From: Frigidibacter albus
GTDB lineage: Bacteria; Pseudomonadota; Alphaproteobacteria; Rhodobacterales; Rhodobacteraceae
NCBI RefSeq assembly: GCF_009908165.1
Contig: NZ_JAAAUC010000017.1
Span: 1 to 40,860, forward strand
DNA length: 40,860 nt
Reading direction: 5' to 3'
Of the stretch, positions 34,267 through 40,860 are shown piece by piece (within the stretch, counting starts at the first letter, position 1; each line of letters opens with the position of its first letter). The notes under the pieces were generated by a model. The model searched no databases and was not told the origin of the DNA. It saw only the letters and a list, made by a program, of their open reading frames with translations. The position numbers were made by a program, and so were the translations under genes.

Positions 34267-34295
34267 GGCCGTTGGACCTGTTGGACCGTTGGACG
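34267..34295. repeat. Iteron-like triple repeat GTTGGAC[C/G]
   Basis: GTTGGACC at 34271 and 34280 and GTTGGACG at 34288 follow each other at 8-9 bp. The 22-bp unit 34267-34288 recurs in inverted orientation at 37401-37422 with 19 of 22 bases equal. The two copies flank the mobilization genes. Such arrays are often sites for a replication or relaxosome protein, but no Rep protein is present. Confidence 0.4.
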
Positions 34296-34505
34296 GGTTT
34301 GCCTCACCTGTCCGGAACCTCGGCGGCAGCCTTCTGCGGCTCAGGTGTCGCGCACACGATCCGTGTCCGCCTGCATCTCCCGGACGCGGCGGCACCGACC
34401 CTGTCCCCTGCCCGCTCTGAAGCCTCCCGCGCCCTCTCCCTCCAGACCCCACAGGAGCGAGCCTGCTCGTCGCCCGGTCATCGCGGGCCTTGTCGCTGAC
34501 ACCAT

Positions 34506-34532
34506 GACGGTCACACCGTCCGCATACCCTGC
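34506..34532 (+). other. Candidate origin of transfer (oriT)
   Basis: GACGGT (34506-34511) and ACCGTC (34515-34520) form a perfect inverted repeat with a 3-bp centre. Directly after it comes CATACCCTGC (34523-34532). MOBP-type nic sites have TATCCTG followed by C, so ATACCCTG/C is a near match at the right distance from a repeat. The site lies about 230 bp upstream of the first mobilization gene, the usual place for oriT. It is inferred from pattern only. Confidence 0.4.
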
Positions 34533-34760
34533 TCAAAGAAGAATTTCGACGCGCAGCAGAACAGGGCGTTCCTCACAACAGCCGATGATCGCCCAGTTTG
34601 ACACGCCGGTCAGACAGCAGAACTGCCGCTCAACGCCTTTCCGGAACAACCTTGAACTGCAGTTACGCAAACCTTCCGTGGCAACAGGAGAGCCCGTTCG
34701 ATGATTTTCGGTGTCCAGGCATATTGATAGGGTCGGCCTAAAAAACAGGAGAACCGACAT

Positions 34761-35135
34761 ATGAAACGAGCCCCACTTCGCATTCCGCGCGACCAGCTCG
34801 AACAGATCCGGACGATGTTGAACACGCTGCCCGCCAAACCGCGCGTTCAGTTCGGCGCCCAGGATCTGGTGCTCGAGCTGCAGCAGGAAATCCGGCACGC
34901 GATCGAGCAAGGTTACACGCTGCGCGACATCGCGGCCCTCATCAACAACCAGGATGTGCCGATCAGTGCCAGCACCCTCGCGACCGCCTTGCGCAAGTCT
35001 CGCGCGATGGAAAGGGCGGCAGGACCTGACGCGCCAGCGACGGCGAAACCTGCGGGTCGCGCCTTGGCACAGATCGGGCGGGCTGGGTCGGCACCATCGA
35101 CAGCCGCTCCCCTCGCGCGCCCCGGAGAGGTGTGA
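34761..35135 (+). CDS. Small putative mobilization or DNA-binding protein
   Basis: A 124-aa protein at the head of the mobilization operon, with AGGAG 9 bases before its ATG. Residues about 10-80 are predicted to be helical (QLEQIRTMLNTLPAKPRVQF, then LVLELQQEIRHAIEQGYTLR). The DIAALINNQDVPISASTLATAL segment looks like a helix-turn-helix of the kind found in plasmid accessory proteins. The last 40 residues are Ala/Pro-rich and probably disordered. I do not recognise a named family. Position before a MobC-like protein and a relaxase suggests a relaxosome accessory or a regulator of the operon. Confidence 0.65.
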   Translation: MKRAPLRIPRDQLEQIRTMLNTLPAKPRVQFGAQDLVLELQQEIRHAIEQGYTLRDIAALINNQDVPISASTLATALRKSRAMERAAGPDAPATAKPAGRALAQIGRAGSAPSTAAPLARPGEV

Positions 35136-35142
35136 GGCGACC

Positions 35143-35508
35143 ATGGCACATGCAGGAGATGGCGAGCGGCGCTCCGAACGCCGCAGGCGGACGGTGACCG
35201 TCAGCCTGCGGATGAGTGTCGAAGACAAGCGCGCGTTAGAGACGCGTGCGGTGGAGAGCGGCTATCCGAACCTCAGCGCCTGGGCGCTTGACCGGCTGTG
35301 GCAAGACGGCGTCGGCGCGCGCGAGCGGCGCGTGATCTACGGCCTGCTGGGTCGGCACGGCGCACGGCTCTCGGCGCTGCTGCGCAACGGCCGGGGCCGC
35401 GGGGGCTGTGATCCGCGCAGCGAGATCCGGCAACTGGCGGCCGATGTGCTGGAGCTTCAGAGCCACGTGATGCGGGGGCAGGCCGATGCTGGCGAAGAAA
35501 ATCGCTAA
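35143..35508 (+). CDS. MobC-like relaxosome accessory protein
   Basis: A 121-aa basic protein with an N-terminal ribbon-helix-helix pattern (RRTVTVSLRMSVEDKRALE, ESGYPNLSAWALDRLW, residues about 14-55) and a helical C-terminal part with EIRQLAADVLELQSHVMR. MobC-type proteins bind at oriT and help the relaxase to open the strands. The start at 35143 is preceded by GAGG within GTGTGAGGCGACC. It overlaps the relaxase gene by 23 bases, which indicates coupled translation. The family call rests on pattern and context. Confidence 0.65.
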   Translation: MAHAGDGERRSERRRRTVTVSLRMSVEDKRALETRAVESGYPNLSAWALDRLWQDGVGARERRVIYGLLGRHGARLSALLRNGRGRGGCDPRSEIRQLAADVLELQSHVMRGQADAGEENR

Positions 35509-37345
35509 CCGCCCGCGTGCCGATACCGGGCAGAACCTGTTTCATGCCAGGATCAGCTACATCTGCAGCAAGGCAGTCCTCACACGTGTGGTGAACTTGG
35601 CCGGTGAATGGCCGGATGCCGCACGGCAGATGCAGTATTCCGCGGGCCTCAACCCACGCCTGCGCGCGCCCGCCTGTCATCTTGTGCTCTCCTGGCACGA
35701 AACCGAACGCCCTACCGATGCACAGATGATCGTAGCGGCAGGGGAGGTGATGTCAGTGCTCGGGGCAGATCAGCACCAGCGGGTGATCGCGGTGCACCGC
35801 GACCGGGATCATGCCCATGTGCATGTCGTGCTGAACCGGGTGCATCCGATCACCGGGAAGTCGCTCTCCGACAGCCACGATCATGCGCGGCTCGAACTGG
35901 CCTGTCGGCGCATCGAACAGCGCCACGGCTGGCCGCAGGATCGCGGCCGGTTCCAGGCGGCGGTGGTGGACGGTGTCGTGCAGCTCGTGCCGCAACCCGC
36001 CGAACACTGGCTACGGAGGACGCGGGCGCGCCGCCTCGGCCTGCGGCCCGATGGCCAAGGGGCGCGCTCGCGGGAGCACCGCAGCCCCCTGCCGCCGCTG
36101 CGCGATCTGCTCGCGCCCGTGCAGATCGCCGCGCTGCACACGCAGCTCCGGGCGGCAGCGGGATGGCAGGCAGTGCATGACTTGCTCGGCGCGGCCGGGT
36201 TGCGGTATAGGCTGCAGGGTTCTGGCGCCCGGATCACCCGCCTGGTTGACGGCTGCATGATGGCGGCAAACCAGCTCGGGCGCGCGTTCGGCCTGCCGCG
36301 ACTGACGCTGAGGTTCGGCCCATTCCGGGCGGATCGCAGCACGCCGGAACTCCGCGGGCCAGTTGCGCGGGAGGATGACCCCGCCCAAGTCGAGCCGCAG
36401 TCGGCACAGGCGGGCCGCCGGGGCCGCAACGCAGACCAACACCAGGCGCGCAAGGGCTTCAGGACGGCACGTCATCAACTCGCCGAACGGCAGTCGGCAG
36501 AGCGGCACGAGATCCAGGACCAGCTCGGCACCAACCGCAGCCCGCTTGCGAGGGCGATCCGCGCGGTGATGCGCGAGCGGCACCGCGAACAGAGTCGGAC
36601 CCTGCGGGAGCGGTGGCCCGCCTCGGCGCGGCAGAGCGGCGCCAACCCGGCGGAACCGCCCGTGCCATTGGGCCCGGAGTCTTCCCTGCGCCGGCGCTAT
36701 CGTCAGCCACTGCGCCACCTGGCGATCCGTGCCTCCGCGCCGGACCTGGCGCCGATGGACCCGCCCGACCACACGGCCTCCCGACAGGCCTGGATGCTGT
36801 CGGACCTCCTGTCAGCACAGGATCCGCTTCCGACGCCACTCGCCTCTAGGGTCCGCGACATCCGCCAGGACGGCCGGGGGCACCTGCTGATCGCGCGCCG
36901 GTCTCAGAACGGGGGCATCATCGGGTTCGAGCGGCTGGATCCATCCGCAGGCACACCGGCCGGAGAGCTGGCAGCAGGAGGCCGGCGCGGCATCGGGCAC
37001 ATCGGCGCGCGTGCGGCGCCGCGTTGCATCGTGGTGCCGGACATGCTCTCGGCTCTGGCATTGGCCGCGACAGCGCCGGACGCGCTGATCCTCATCGCAG
37101 ACGACCTCCGCGCACCTGGGATTGCGCGACACCTGCAGCGCATCACCGAAGGCCGCCGGGTGCTGGTCGCAAGCCGCGCAGGCGACGGGTGGACCGACCT
37201 CGCGACCGGCGCCCTTCCGCATGCCAACCTGCTTCCCTGGGATCCGCAGGCGCTTCGACAGGCGTTGCAGCCTGGGGCGGAGCAGACCCGCGCGGATGAA
37301 ACCACCGGGCCGGCCCCGCCCCTTCACGGTCCAGCCGGACCCTGA
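35486..37345 (+). CDS. MOBP-like relaxase (mobilization nickase)
   Basis: A 619-aa relaxase that would nick oriT and stay bound to the 5-prime end of the transferred strand. Motif I is probably the tyrosine in ARISYICSK (Tyr25). Motif III is HRDRDHAHVHVVLNRVHP (103-120) with His104, His109, His111 and His113 for metal binding. HLVLSWHETERPTDAQM (65-81) also fits the relaxase/VirD2 nuclease domain. The middle (about 290-420) is Arg/Gln-rich and probably flexible. The C-terminal part (about 440-570), with GRGHLLIARRSQNGGIIGFE and RCIVVPDMLSALALAA, looks like a toprim-type domain. It lies downstream of the candidate oriT and the two accessory genes. Confidence 0.82.
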   Translation: MLAKKIANRPRADTGQNLFHARISYICSKAVLTRVVNLAGEWPDAARQMQYSAGLNPRLRAPACHLVLSWHETERPTDAQMIVAAGEVMSVLGADQHQRVIAVHRDRDHAHVHVVLNRVHPITGKSLSDSHDHARLELACRRIEQRHGWPQDRGRFQAAVVDGVVQLVPQPAEHWLRRTRARRLGLRPDGQGARSREHRSPLPPLRDLLAPVQIAALHTQLRAAAGWQAVHDLLGAAGLRYRLQGSGARITRLVDGCMMAANQLGRAFGLPRLTLRFGPFRADRSTPELRGPVAREDDPAQVEPQSAQAGRRGRNADQHQARKGFRTARHQLAERQSAERHEIQDQLGTNRSPLARAIRAVMRERHREQSRTLRERWPASARQSGANPAEPPVPLGPESSLRRRYRQPLRHLAIRASAPDLAPMDPPDHTASRQAWMLSDLLSAQDPLPTPLASRVRDIRQDGRGHLLIARRSQNGGIIGFERLDPSAGTPAGELAAGGRRGIGHIGARAAPRCIVVPDMLSALALAATAPDALILIADDLRAPGIARHLQRITEGRRVLVASRAGDGWTDLATGALPHANLLPWDPQALRQALQPGAEQTRADETTGPAPPLHGPAGP

Positions 37346-37589
37346 TGGCCGCCACAACTGGTGCACGGCTTGCGTCGCGCAACTCCCCGGTCCGGTCCGG
37401 CGGTCCAACGGGTCCGACGGACGCGGGAGGAGACCGCAAGTTGTTCCGCCCCGTTATCCACATAAAACGCGAGGATCGGCATTTCCAACGGCACGCACCT
37501 GTGGACAACGGGATGACGGACGGGCGGCGGCACATCATAATCTAGGCACCAGCGCAACTCCGCGCCAAACCCATCCAGGAAATTTTGAA
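37346..37589. other. Gap with GGTCC repeats and DnaA-box-like sites
   Basis: No supported gene. Four GGTCCNNC/T units occur at 37389, 37394, 37402 and 37411; 37401-37422 is the inverted partner of the unit at 34267. TTATCCACA, an exact DnaA-box consensus, lies at 37454-37462, and TTGTCCACA on the minus strand at 37500-37508. An AT-rich stretch precedes the next start. These are marks of a replication origin or a regulatory region for the DUF927 gene; which one is open. Confidence 0.4.
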
Positions 37590-39503
37590 ATGCATGACGA
37601 GGACGCAGCAGCGCCCGCGCCCGAAGAGGTTATCGAGCACGAGAGCGCAACGAACGACGACACTGACACCAAGGAGGAGGGCACCGGCCGGCATGGCGAT
37701 CCAGGGACCCGCACGCGCGGCGAACCGGCGCCGGACTATCCCCTGCCCGCGCTCATCGCGGATCCTGCAAACGAGCATCGCGCAGACCCGCCGCCGTCCG
37801 AGGCCGAGCGCATGCTGGCCGACATGGTCGAGCAGCTGCCCCTCGGATACCTTTTTTTCCATGAGCAATCCCTGATCACCTACCCGGTTGGTAGCCTCTT
37901 CTTGCCGCTCTGCGGTCCGATCCGTGTCGCCGCCATGCTGCGCGACATCGGCGGAAACGACTGGTCCTACGAGGTGGAATTCCTCGACCGCGACGGTGCG
38001 CTCCGTCGCCAGCTCATCCCCGCCGCCGCGCTGCAGGAGCGCCCGCGCGCGGTCGCGGCCGGCCTGGTGAACTCGGGGCTCCGGCTGATGACGCGCCCCG
38101 CGGAACTTGTTCGCCTGTTCCAGAACTGGCAGACGCCCGAGCGGATCTGGACGACGCGCCGCACGGGCTGGACCGAGCTGGTGGACCGCACCGCTTTCGT
38201 GCTGCCGTCCGGCGACGTGCTCACGCATCCCAAAACGTCCACCTCGCCGGTCCGCTACACCGGTGCAGCTCCTTCGACTCGAACGGCAGGCACCCTCGCG
38301 GGATGGCAGAACGGGATCGGCCAGCTGACCCTTGGAAACCCGTCGCTGATGATAGCGATCTCCGCAGCGCTGGCGGCTCCCCTGCTGCGGCTCGCGCAGG
38401 TCGACACCGTGGGCATCAACTTCTACGCTTCCACCAGTTCGGGAAAAACCACCGCGATGCGGGCCGCGCTGAGCTGCGGGCAGGACCCATCGCGGATGCA
38501 TCGTTGGAACGCAACCAACACCGCCATCGAGATCCTCGCAGCCTCCGCGCATGACGGCCTGCTGGTGCTCGACGAATTCCCGGCCACTCCGGACAGGTCG
38601 ATCGTCGATGTCATCTACGCGATCGGCAATGGCACCGGCCGCGCCCGTGGCACCCACGACATCACGCTGCGCGACAGTGACCGCTGGCGTCTGGTCACCC
38701 TCTCGACATCGGAACTGCCGATTCCGGAACACTGCGCCCGGGGGCGGCTTGCCTACCCCGAGGGCCTGGCCGTCCGGCTGATAGATGTGCCAGTGCGGAG
38801 CTGGGCGCACGGCGCGTTCGCAGAGCTACACGGCCATGCGGACGGGCACGCGTTCGCGGTGGCCGTCAACGCAGCGGCTCAGGAAAATCATGGACATCTG
38901 CTGGAGGCGTTTGTCGACCTGGTGCTGAACGGCGAGGCTGCGCTCACCGTTGCGCTGACCAGGATCCTGACCGCTTTCCGCACGCGAGCGCTGCGGGCGC
39001 TCGGCCTGGAGGCCGGCACGGTGCATGGCCCGGCGATGCGGGTGCTGGACGGGATCGGGGTGATGGTGGCAGCAGGAACGCTGGCAGCCCGTGCGGGTCT
39101 GGTCCCGTGGCCGCGGGGGGCGGTCGAGGCGGCAGGCCTCGAGATCGCGCGGCTCTGGCATGCTGGAAGGATGGAGCGGACGGATGGTCCGGGAGCGGCC
39201 ATCGAGCGGCTCCGGGAAATGATCGAGGAAGGACGGTTCGTCGATCTCGACGACCCGGTCCCCGCGGCCGATCCTGCGGCCGGATGGATGGATGCTCGCT
39301 GGATCTACATCGACAGTGCCGTGTTCGCCGACGAGATCGCATGCGATGCTGCGCCGGGCAGGGTATTGGACCAACTGCTCGACGCGAAACTGCTCGTGCC
39401 GGGCGGCGAGCAGCGGTCGCTGCAATACCGTATGCCGGCCAGCGTCATCGCCTCCCGTCCCCGCGTCTACCGGTTCCGCCGCGAGCGGGTGAGACAGGCG
39501 TGA
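37590..39503 (+). CDS. DUF927-domain ATPase
   Basis: A 637-aa protein with an acidic, disordered N-terminus (about 1-70) and a DUF927 domain (about 80-460), a P-loop ATPase module related to primase-helicase proteins of plasmids and integrative elements. Walker A is STSSGKTT (Gly285, Lys286, Thr287), Walker B is LLVLDEFPA (Asp328, Glu329), and GNGTGRARGTHDITLRDSDR and VTLSTSELPI follow as sensor-like parts. The C-terminal 170 residues are helical and may include a DNA-binding part. AGGAAA precedes ATG 37590; the frame is open further upstream across the relaxase end, but without family character. It may unwind DNA in replication or transfer of the element. Confidence 0.8.
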   Translation: MHDEDAAAPAPEEVIEHESATNDDTDTKEEGTGRHGDPGTRTRGEPAPDYPLPALIADPANEHRADPPPSEAERMLADMVEQLPLGYLFFHEQSLITYPVGSLFLPLCGPIRVAAMLRDIGGNDWSYEVEFLDRDGALRRQLIPAAALQERPRAVAAGLVNSGLRLMTRPAELVRLFQNWQTPERIWTTRRTGWTELVDRTAFVLPSGDVLTHPKTSTSPVRYTGAAPSTRTAGTLAGWQNGIGQLTLGNPSLMIAISAALAAPLLRLAQVDTVGINFYASTSSGKTTAMRAALSCGQDPSRMHRWNATNTAIEILAASAHDGLLVLDEFPATPDRSIVDVIYAIGNGTGRARGTHDITLRDSDRWRLVTLSTSELPIPEHCARGRLAYPEGLAVRLIDVPVRSWAHGAFAELHGHADGHAFAVAVNAAAQENHGHLLEAFVDLVLNGEAALTVALTRILTAFRTRALRALGLEAGTVHGPAMRVLDGIGVMVAAGTLAARAGLVPWPRGAVEAAGLEIARLWHAGRMERTDGPGAAIERLREMIEEGRFVDLDDPVPAADPAAGWMDARWIYIDSAVFADEIACDAAPGRVLDQLLDAKLLVPGGEQRSLQYRMPASVIASRPRVYRFRRERVRQA

Positions 39504-39550
39504 GACCTATGACAGGGGAAAGGGCTCAGCCGTTCTCATTGTTCAGCATC

Positions 39551-39572
39551 CCGATCCGTCGAGGCGGATCGG
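39551..39572. terminator. Hairpin downstream of the DUF927 gene
   Basis: CCGATCCG and CGGATCGG form a perfect 8-bp stem with a 6-base loop 48 bases after the stop codon. It lacks a T tract, so it is a weak candidate for a terminator of the mobilization operon. Confidence 0.35.
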
Positions 39573-39662
39573 TTCAAGGCCGCAACGATGCGGCAGGCTC
39601 GGCCTGAGAGGCACCGCCATCGCATACGGAGCCATCTTGAGACACTCTATCGAGATTTATTG

Positions 39663-39701
39663 AAGATCGATCTTGACATAGACTTGCCCACCATTTAGGT
39701 T
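39663..39701 (+). promoter_or_regulatory. Promoter with palindrome AAGATCGATCTT over its -35
   Basis: TTGACA (39673-39678) is a perfect -35 hexamer; TAGGTT (39696-39701), 17 bp on, is a weak -10. The 12-bp palindrome AAGATCGATCTT (39663-39674) overlaps the -35, as an operator would. It points toward the unknown gene at 40051 through a leader of about 340 bases. Confidence 0.4.
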
Positions 39702-39770
39702 GAGATCATTCCGAGGCTTCAGGGCCAAGGAATACGGGCCGCAGCTTCTCACGCTGAATGTCCCAATCTT

Positions 39771-39906
39771 CCGCCGGATAGGCGGCTTAGAAGACGACAG
39801 ACGACGCTAGATAATCTTCAGAGATCTAGATCATCGTGAGATGTCCACCGGTACGCCGCCGGATAGGCGGCAGAACCCGAGGGGGCCTCGCAAGAGGCTC
39901 CCTCGG
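39771..39906 (+). repeat. Structured leader: two identical 15-bp hairpin units and a GNRA-loop stem
   Basis: CCGCCGGATAGGCGG occurs exactly twice, at 39771-39785 and 39856-39870; each can fold with 5-bp arms and a GGATA loop. Directly after the second copy lies a stem of 13 base pairs with one mismatch or wobble (39877-39889 with 39894-39906) closed by a GCAA tetraloop. GCAA belongs to the stable GNRA loop class. There is no T tract behind it. The set lies between a promoter and the gene at 40051. Confidence 0.5.
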
Positions 39907-40050
39907 ACACTTCCCCGAGACGCCTCTGCGGAGCCAGAAGTGCCGGACGCACAAATTGCAGCTGCGGCTGAACAGGACGGTCGAGAACTCTTGTGCGCAT
40001 CCTGGATACCTCGGTATTCCCGGGCCATATGGACCACTGACAGGAAACCG

Positions 40051-40416
40051 ATGGCCACGGGACCGCAAGAACTCAAAGACCACTGGAAGCGCTACACGCA
40101 GGCGCGGCGTGAGGCGCTGCGATCAGTTGACGTTGTCTATATCACGTTGCCGATACCCAAGGGCGACAAGGAGAAGATCCTTTCGCTCCTGCAGCCCTAC
40201 ACCGACCGGGTGCGGCTGCTCTCGATCCTGGTCGGGGCGTCCCCCTATGATCGGCCGCTGGTTGTCGGGCTGCTGCAATCGTTGCAGGAATCCCTGACGC
40301 TTGAAGAGGTGGAAGCGATCCTCCATTTCCGGAGCGAGGGCGTGGGCGAGGCAGCCGTTCGCGCCATCGTCGCCCGACGCGGGTTGCCCGCTGCCCTGGC
40401 CGAGCTGCCAGATTAG
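40051..40416 (+). CDS. Conserved-looking hypothetical protein, 121 aa
   Basis: I do not recognise this protein. It begins MATGPQELKDHWKRYTQARR, with AGGAAA 5 bases before the ATG, and is mostly helical and soluble: VDVVYITLPIPKGDKEKILS, LLQPYTDRVRLLSILVGASP, then LTLEEVEAILHFRSEGVGEA. The C-terminal part could be a small helical bundle. An in-frame extension upstream to 39841 is open but crosses the hairpin leader and is rich in Arg/Pro, so I do not use it. After the TAG stop the same frame stays open to 40605 with a protein-like sequence, so the gene may once have been longer. It stands alone between the mobilization operon and an IS3 element. Confidence 0.55.
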   Translation: MATGPQELKDHWKRYTQARREALRSVDVVYITLPIPKGDKEKILSLLQPYTDRVRLLSILVGASPYDRPLVVGLLQSLQESLTLEEVEAILHFRSEGVGEAAVRAIVARRGLPAALAELPD

Positions 40417-40679
40417 CACCGCCGGCCCCTGCTCCGCATCCTGCGCGGCTCATGCGAACGCGCTGATTCTGCGCTTTCGGGCGTTGCCAGAACCGAATGG
40501 ACGACAGCGAAGCGGCTCCTGGACGATGGCGTCCTAAGCGCGGGAACCGGGTTCGAAAGCAACACGGGACGTTATTGGCCCAGATCCGGGCCGCGACATG
40601 GGTGAGCTCCTCCCCGAAAACTGGACAGTGACGGAAGCTACGATCTGAAGTCTGCTGGTCTCCAAGCACGAGGAGATCA
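40417..40679. other. Gap before the IS3 element
   Basis: No independent gene is supported. The frame of the upstream gene is open from 40417 to a TGA at 40603-40605 and contains EWTTAKRLLDDGVLSAGTGF, but no start codon is seen. From about 40610 the sequence TGAGCTCCTCCCCGAAAACT resembles an IS3-family left end. Confidence 0.35.
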
Positions 40680-40860
40680 TGACCTGCCACGGGATTTTTC
40701 CTCCAGTTGTGACTAGAGTCCGCCCCAAGGAAGGGACGGACGATGAAGCGAACGATACGAACCGAAGAGCAGATCATCGGCATTTTGCAGGAGCATGAGG
40801 CCGGGGCGAAGTGCGCAGATCTCTGCCGCAAGCACGGGATGTCGGAAGGCACGTTCTATG
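40680..40860 (+). mobile_element. IS3-family element, left part, runs off the window
   Basis: The likely left end TGACCTGCCACGGG begins at 40680, about 63 bp before the first transposase frame. TGA...CCTCCAGT-type ends are common in the IS407 group of IS3. The right part lies outside the window. Confidence 0.6.
40743..40860 (+). CDS. IS3-family transposase OrfA, partial
   Basis: The first 39 residues of an OrfA protein: MKRTIRTEEQIIGILQEHEA followed by GAKCADLCRKHGMSEGTFY. This is the helix-turn-helix of the IS407-group OrfA, which binds the element ends. An AAGGAAGGGACGG ribosome region precedes the ATG. The reading frame is intact to the edge of the window. Confidence 0.8.
   Translation, partial: MKRTIRTEEQIIGILQEHEAGAKCADLCRKHGMSEGTFY

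Larger units (their letters stand above)
34050..34760. other. Non-coding stretch upstream of the mobilization genes
   Basis: About 700 bp with no gene that I can support. It holds a DnaA-box-like TTGTCCACA (34094-34102), a triple of GTTGGAC[C/G] (34271-34295) and a candidate oriT (34506-34532). Just before the next gene, GTCGG and CCGAC form a small inverted repeat around its ribosome site AGGAG (34747-34751). Short frames here on both strands have no family character. Confidence 0.5.
39504..40050. other. Regulatory gap with hairpins, palindromes and a promoter
   Basis: About 550 bp without a supported gene. It contains, in order, a hairpin (39551-39572), a palindrome over a -35 element (39663-39678), a repeated 15-bp hairpin unit (39771 and 39856), the palindrome GATCTAGATC (39823-39832) and a long stem with a GCAA loop (39877-39906). 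The frames over this part differ from each other in no convincing way, so I read it as a leader for the gene at 40051. Confidence 0.45.

Noticed and set aside
34207-34536. Protein-coding reading of the Gly-Pro-Thr-like frame on the minus strand
   Set aside because: The frame lacks a ribosome site and family character, and it covers the repeat cluster and the candidate oriT. The Gly-Pro-Thr reading is better explained by GGTCC repeats.
39771-39870. CRISPR-like repeat pair
   Set aside because: Only two copies of 15 bp, each self-complementary, with 70 bp between them, and no cas gene. This is a hairpin duplication, not an array.

Overview
The window is high-GC DNA with tightly packed operons, many 4-base ATGA/GTGA gene overlaps and GGAGG-type ribosome sites. 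Gene content (IclR-type regulator beside pcaIJF, CoA-dependent aromatic acid genes, two Liv-type ABC transporters, IS5/IS3/IS110 elements, a MOBP-like relaxase) suggests an alphaproteobacterium, probably of the Rhodobacterales (Paracoccus-like). That assignment is inference from style and content; no marker gene is present.

Region 1 (about 0.3-3.8 kb) is the end of the beta-ketoadipate pathway: a PcaR-like IclR regulator diverges from pcaI, pcaJ and pcaF, with a perfect 10-bp inverted repeat between them. Region 2 (4.1-13.4 kb) is a divergent module. One operon on the minus strand encodes a CoxG-like membrane-anchored SRPBCC protein, an SDR that lacks its catalytic Tyr and Lys, an iron alcohol dehydrogenase, a hotdog thioesterase and a succinate-semialdehyde dehydrogenase. 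The plus-strand operon encodes a three-subunit molybdenum hydroxylase (FAD, 2Fe-2S and Mo subunits) with a lactonase-like metallo-beta-lactamase gene inserted. Region 3 (13.4-24.2 kb) has a MarR regulator with a clear operator over the promoter of a feruloyl-CoA-synthase-like ligase, a thiolase, a fused 3-hydroxyacyl-CoA dehydrogenase/enoyl-CoA hydratase and a complete Liv-type ABC importer. Region 4 (24.2-32.5 kb) has a tandem HxlR regulator, a second Liv-type importer, a divergent binding protein, an enoyl-CoA hydratase relative without the usual glutamates, and an acyl-CoA ligase.

A plausible reading is that hydroxycinnamate-type acids are imported, activated to CoA esters and shortened by hydration, oxidation and thiolysis. 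No acyl-CoA dehydrogenase is needed for such already unsaturated side chains. The resulting aromatic acids would end in the beta-ketoadipate pathway. The Mo-hydroxylase module appears to serve another substrate that yields 4-hydroxybutyrate or succinate semialdehyde, or a furoyl-CoA-like compound; its true substrate is not known from sequence.

Region 5 (32.5-40.9 kb) is mobile DNA: a truncated IS110 relative, an IS5-family element inserted in a DNA methyltransferase remnant, a candidate oriT, two small mobilization proteins, a MOBP-like relaxase and a DUF927 ATPase. Between these lie repeated GGTCC-type elements and DnaA-box-like sites. Next come a structured leader and a 121-residue unknown protein, and the window ends inside an IS3-family element. 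No tRNA, rRNA or CRISPR array was seen.
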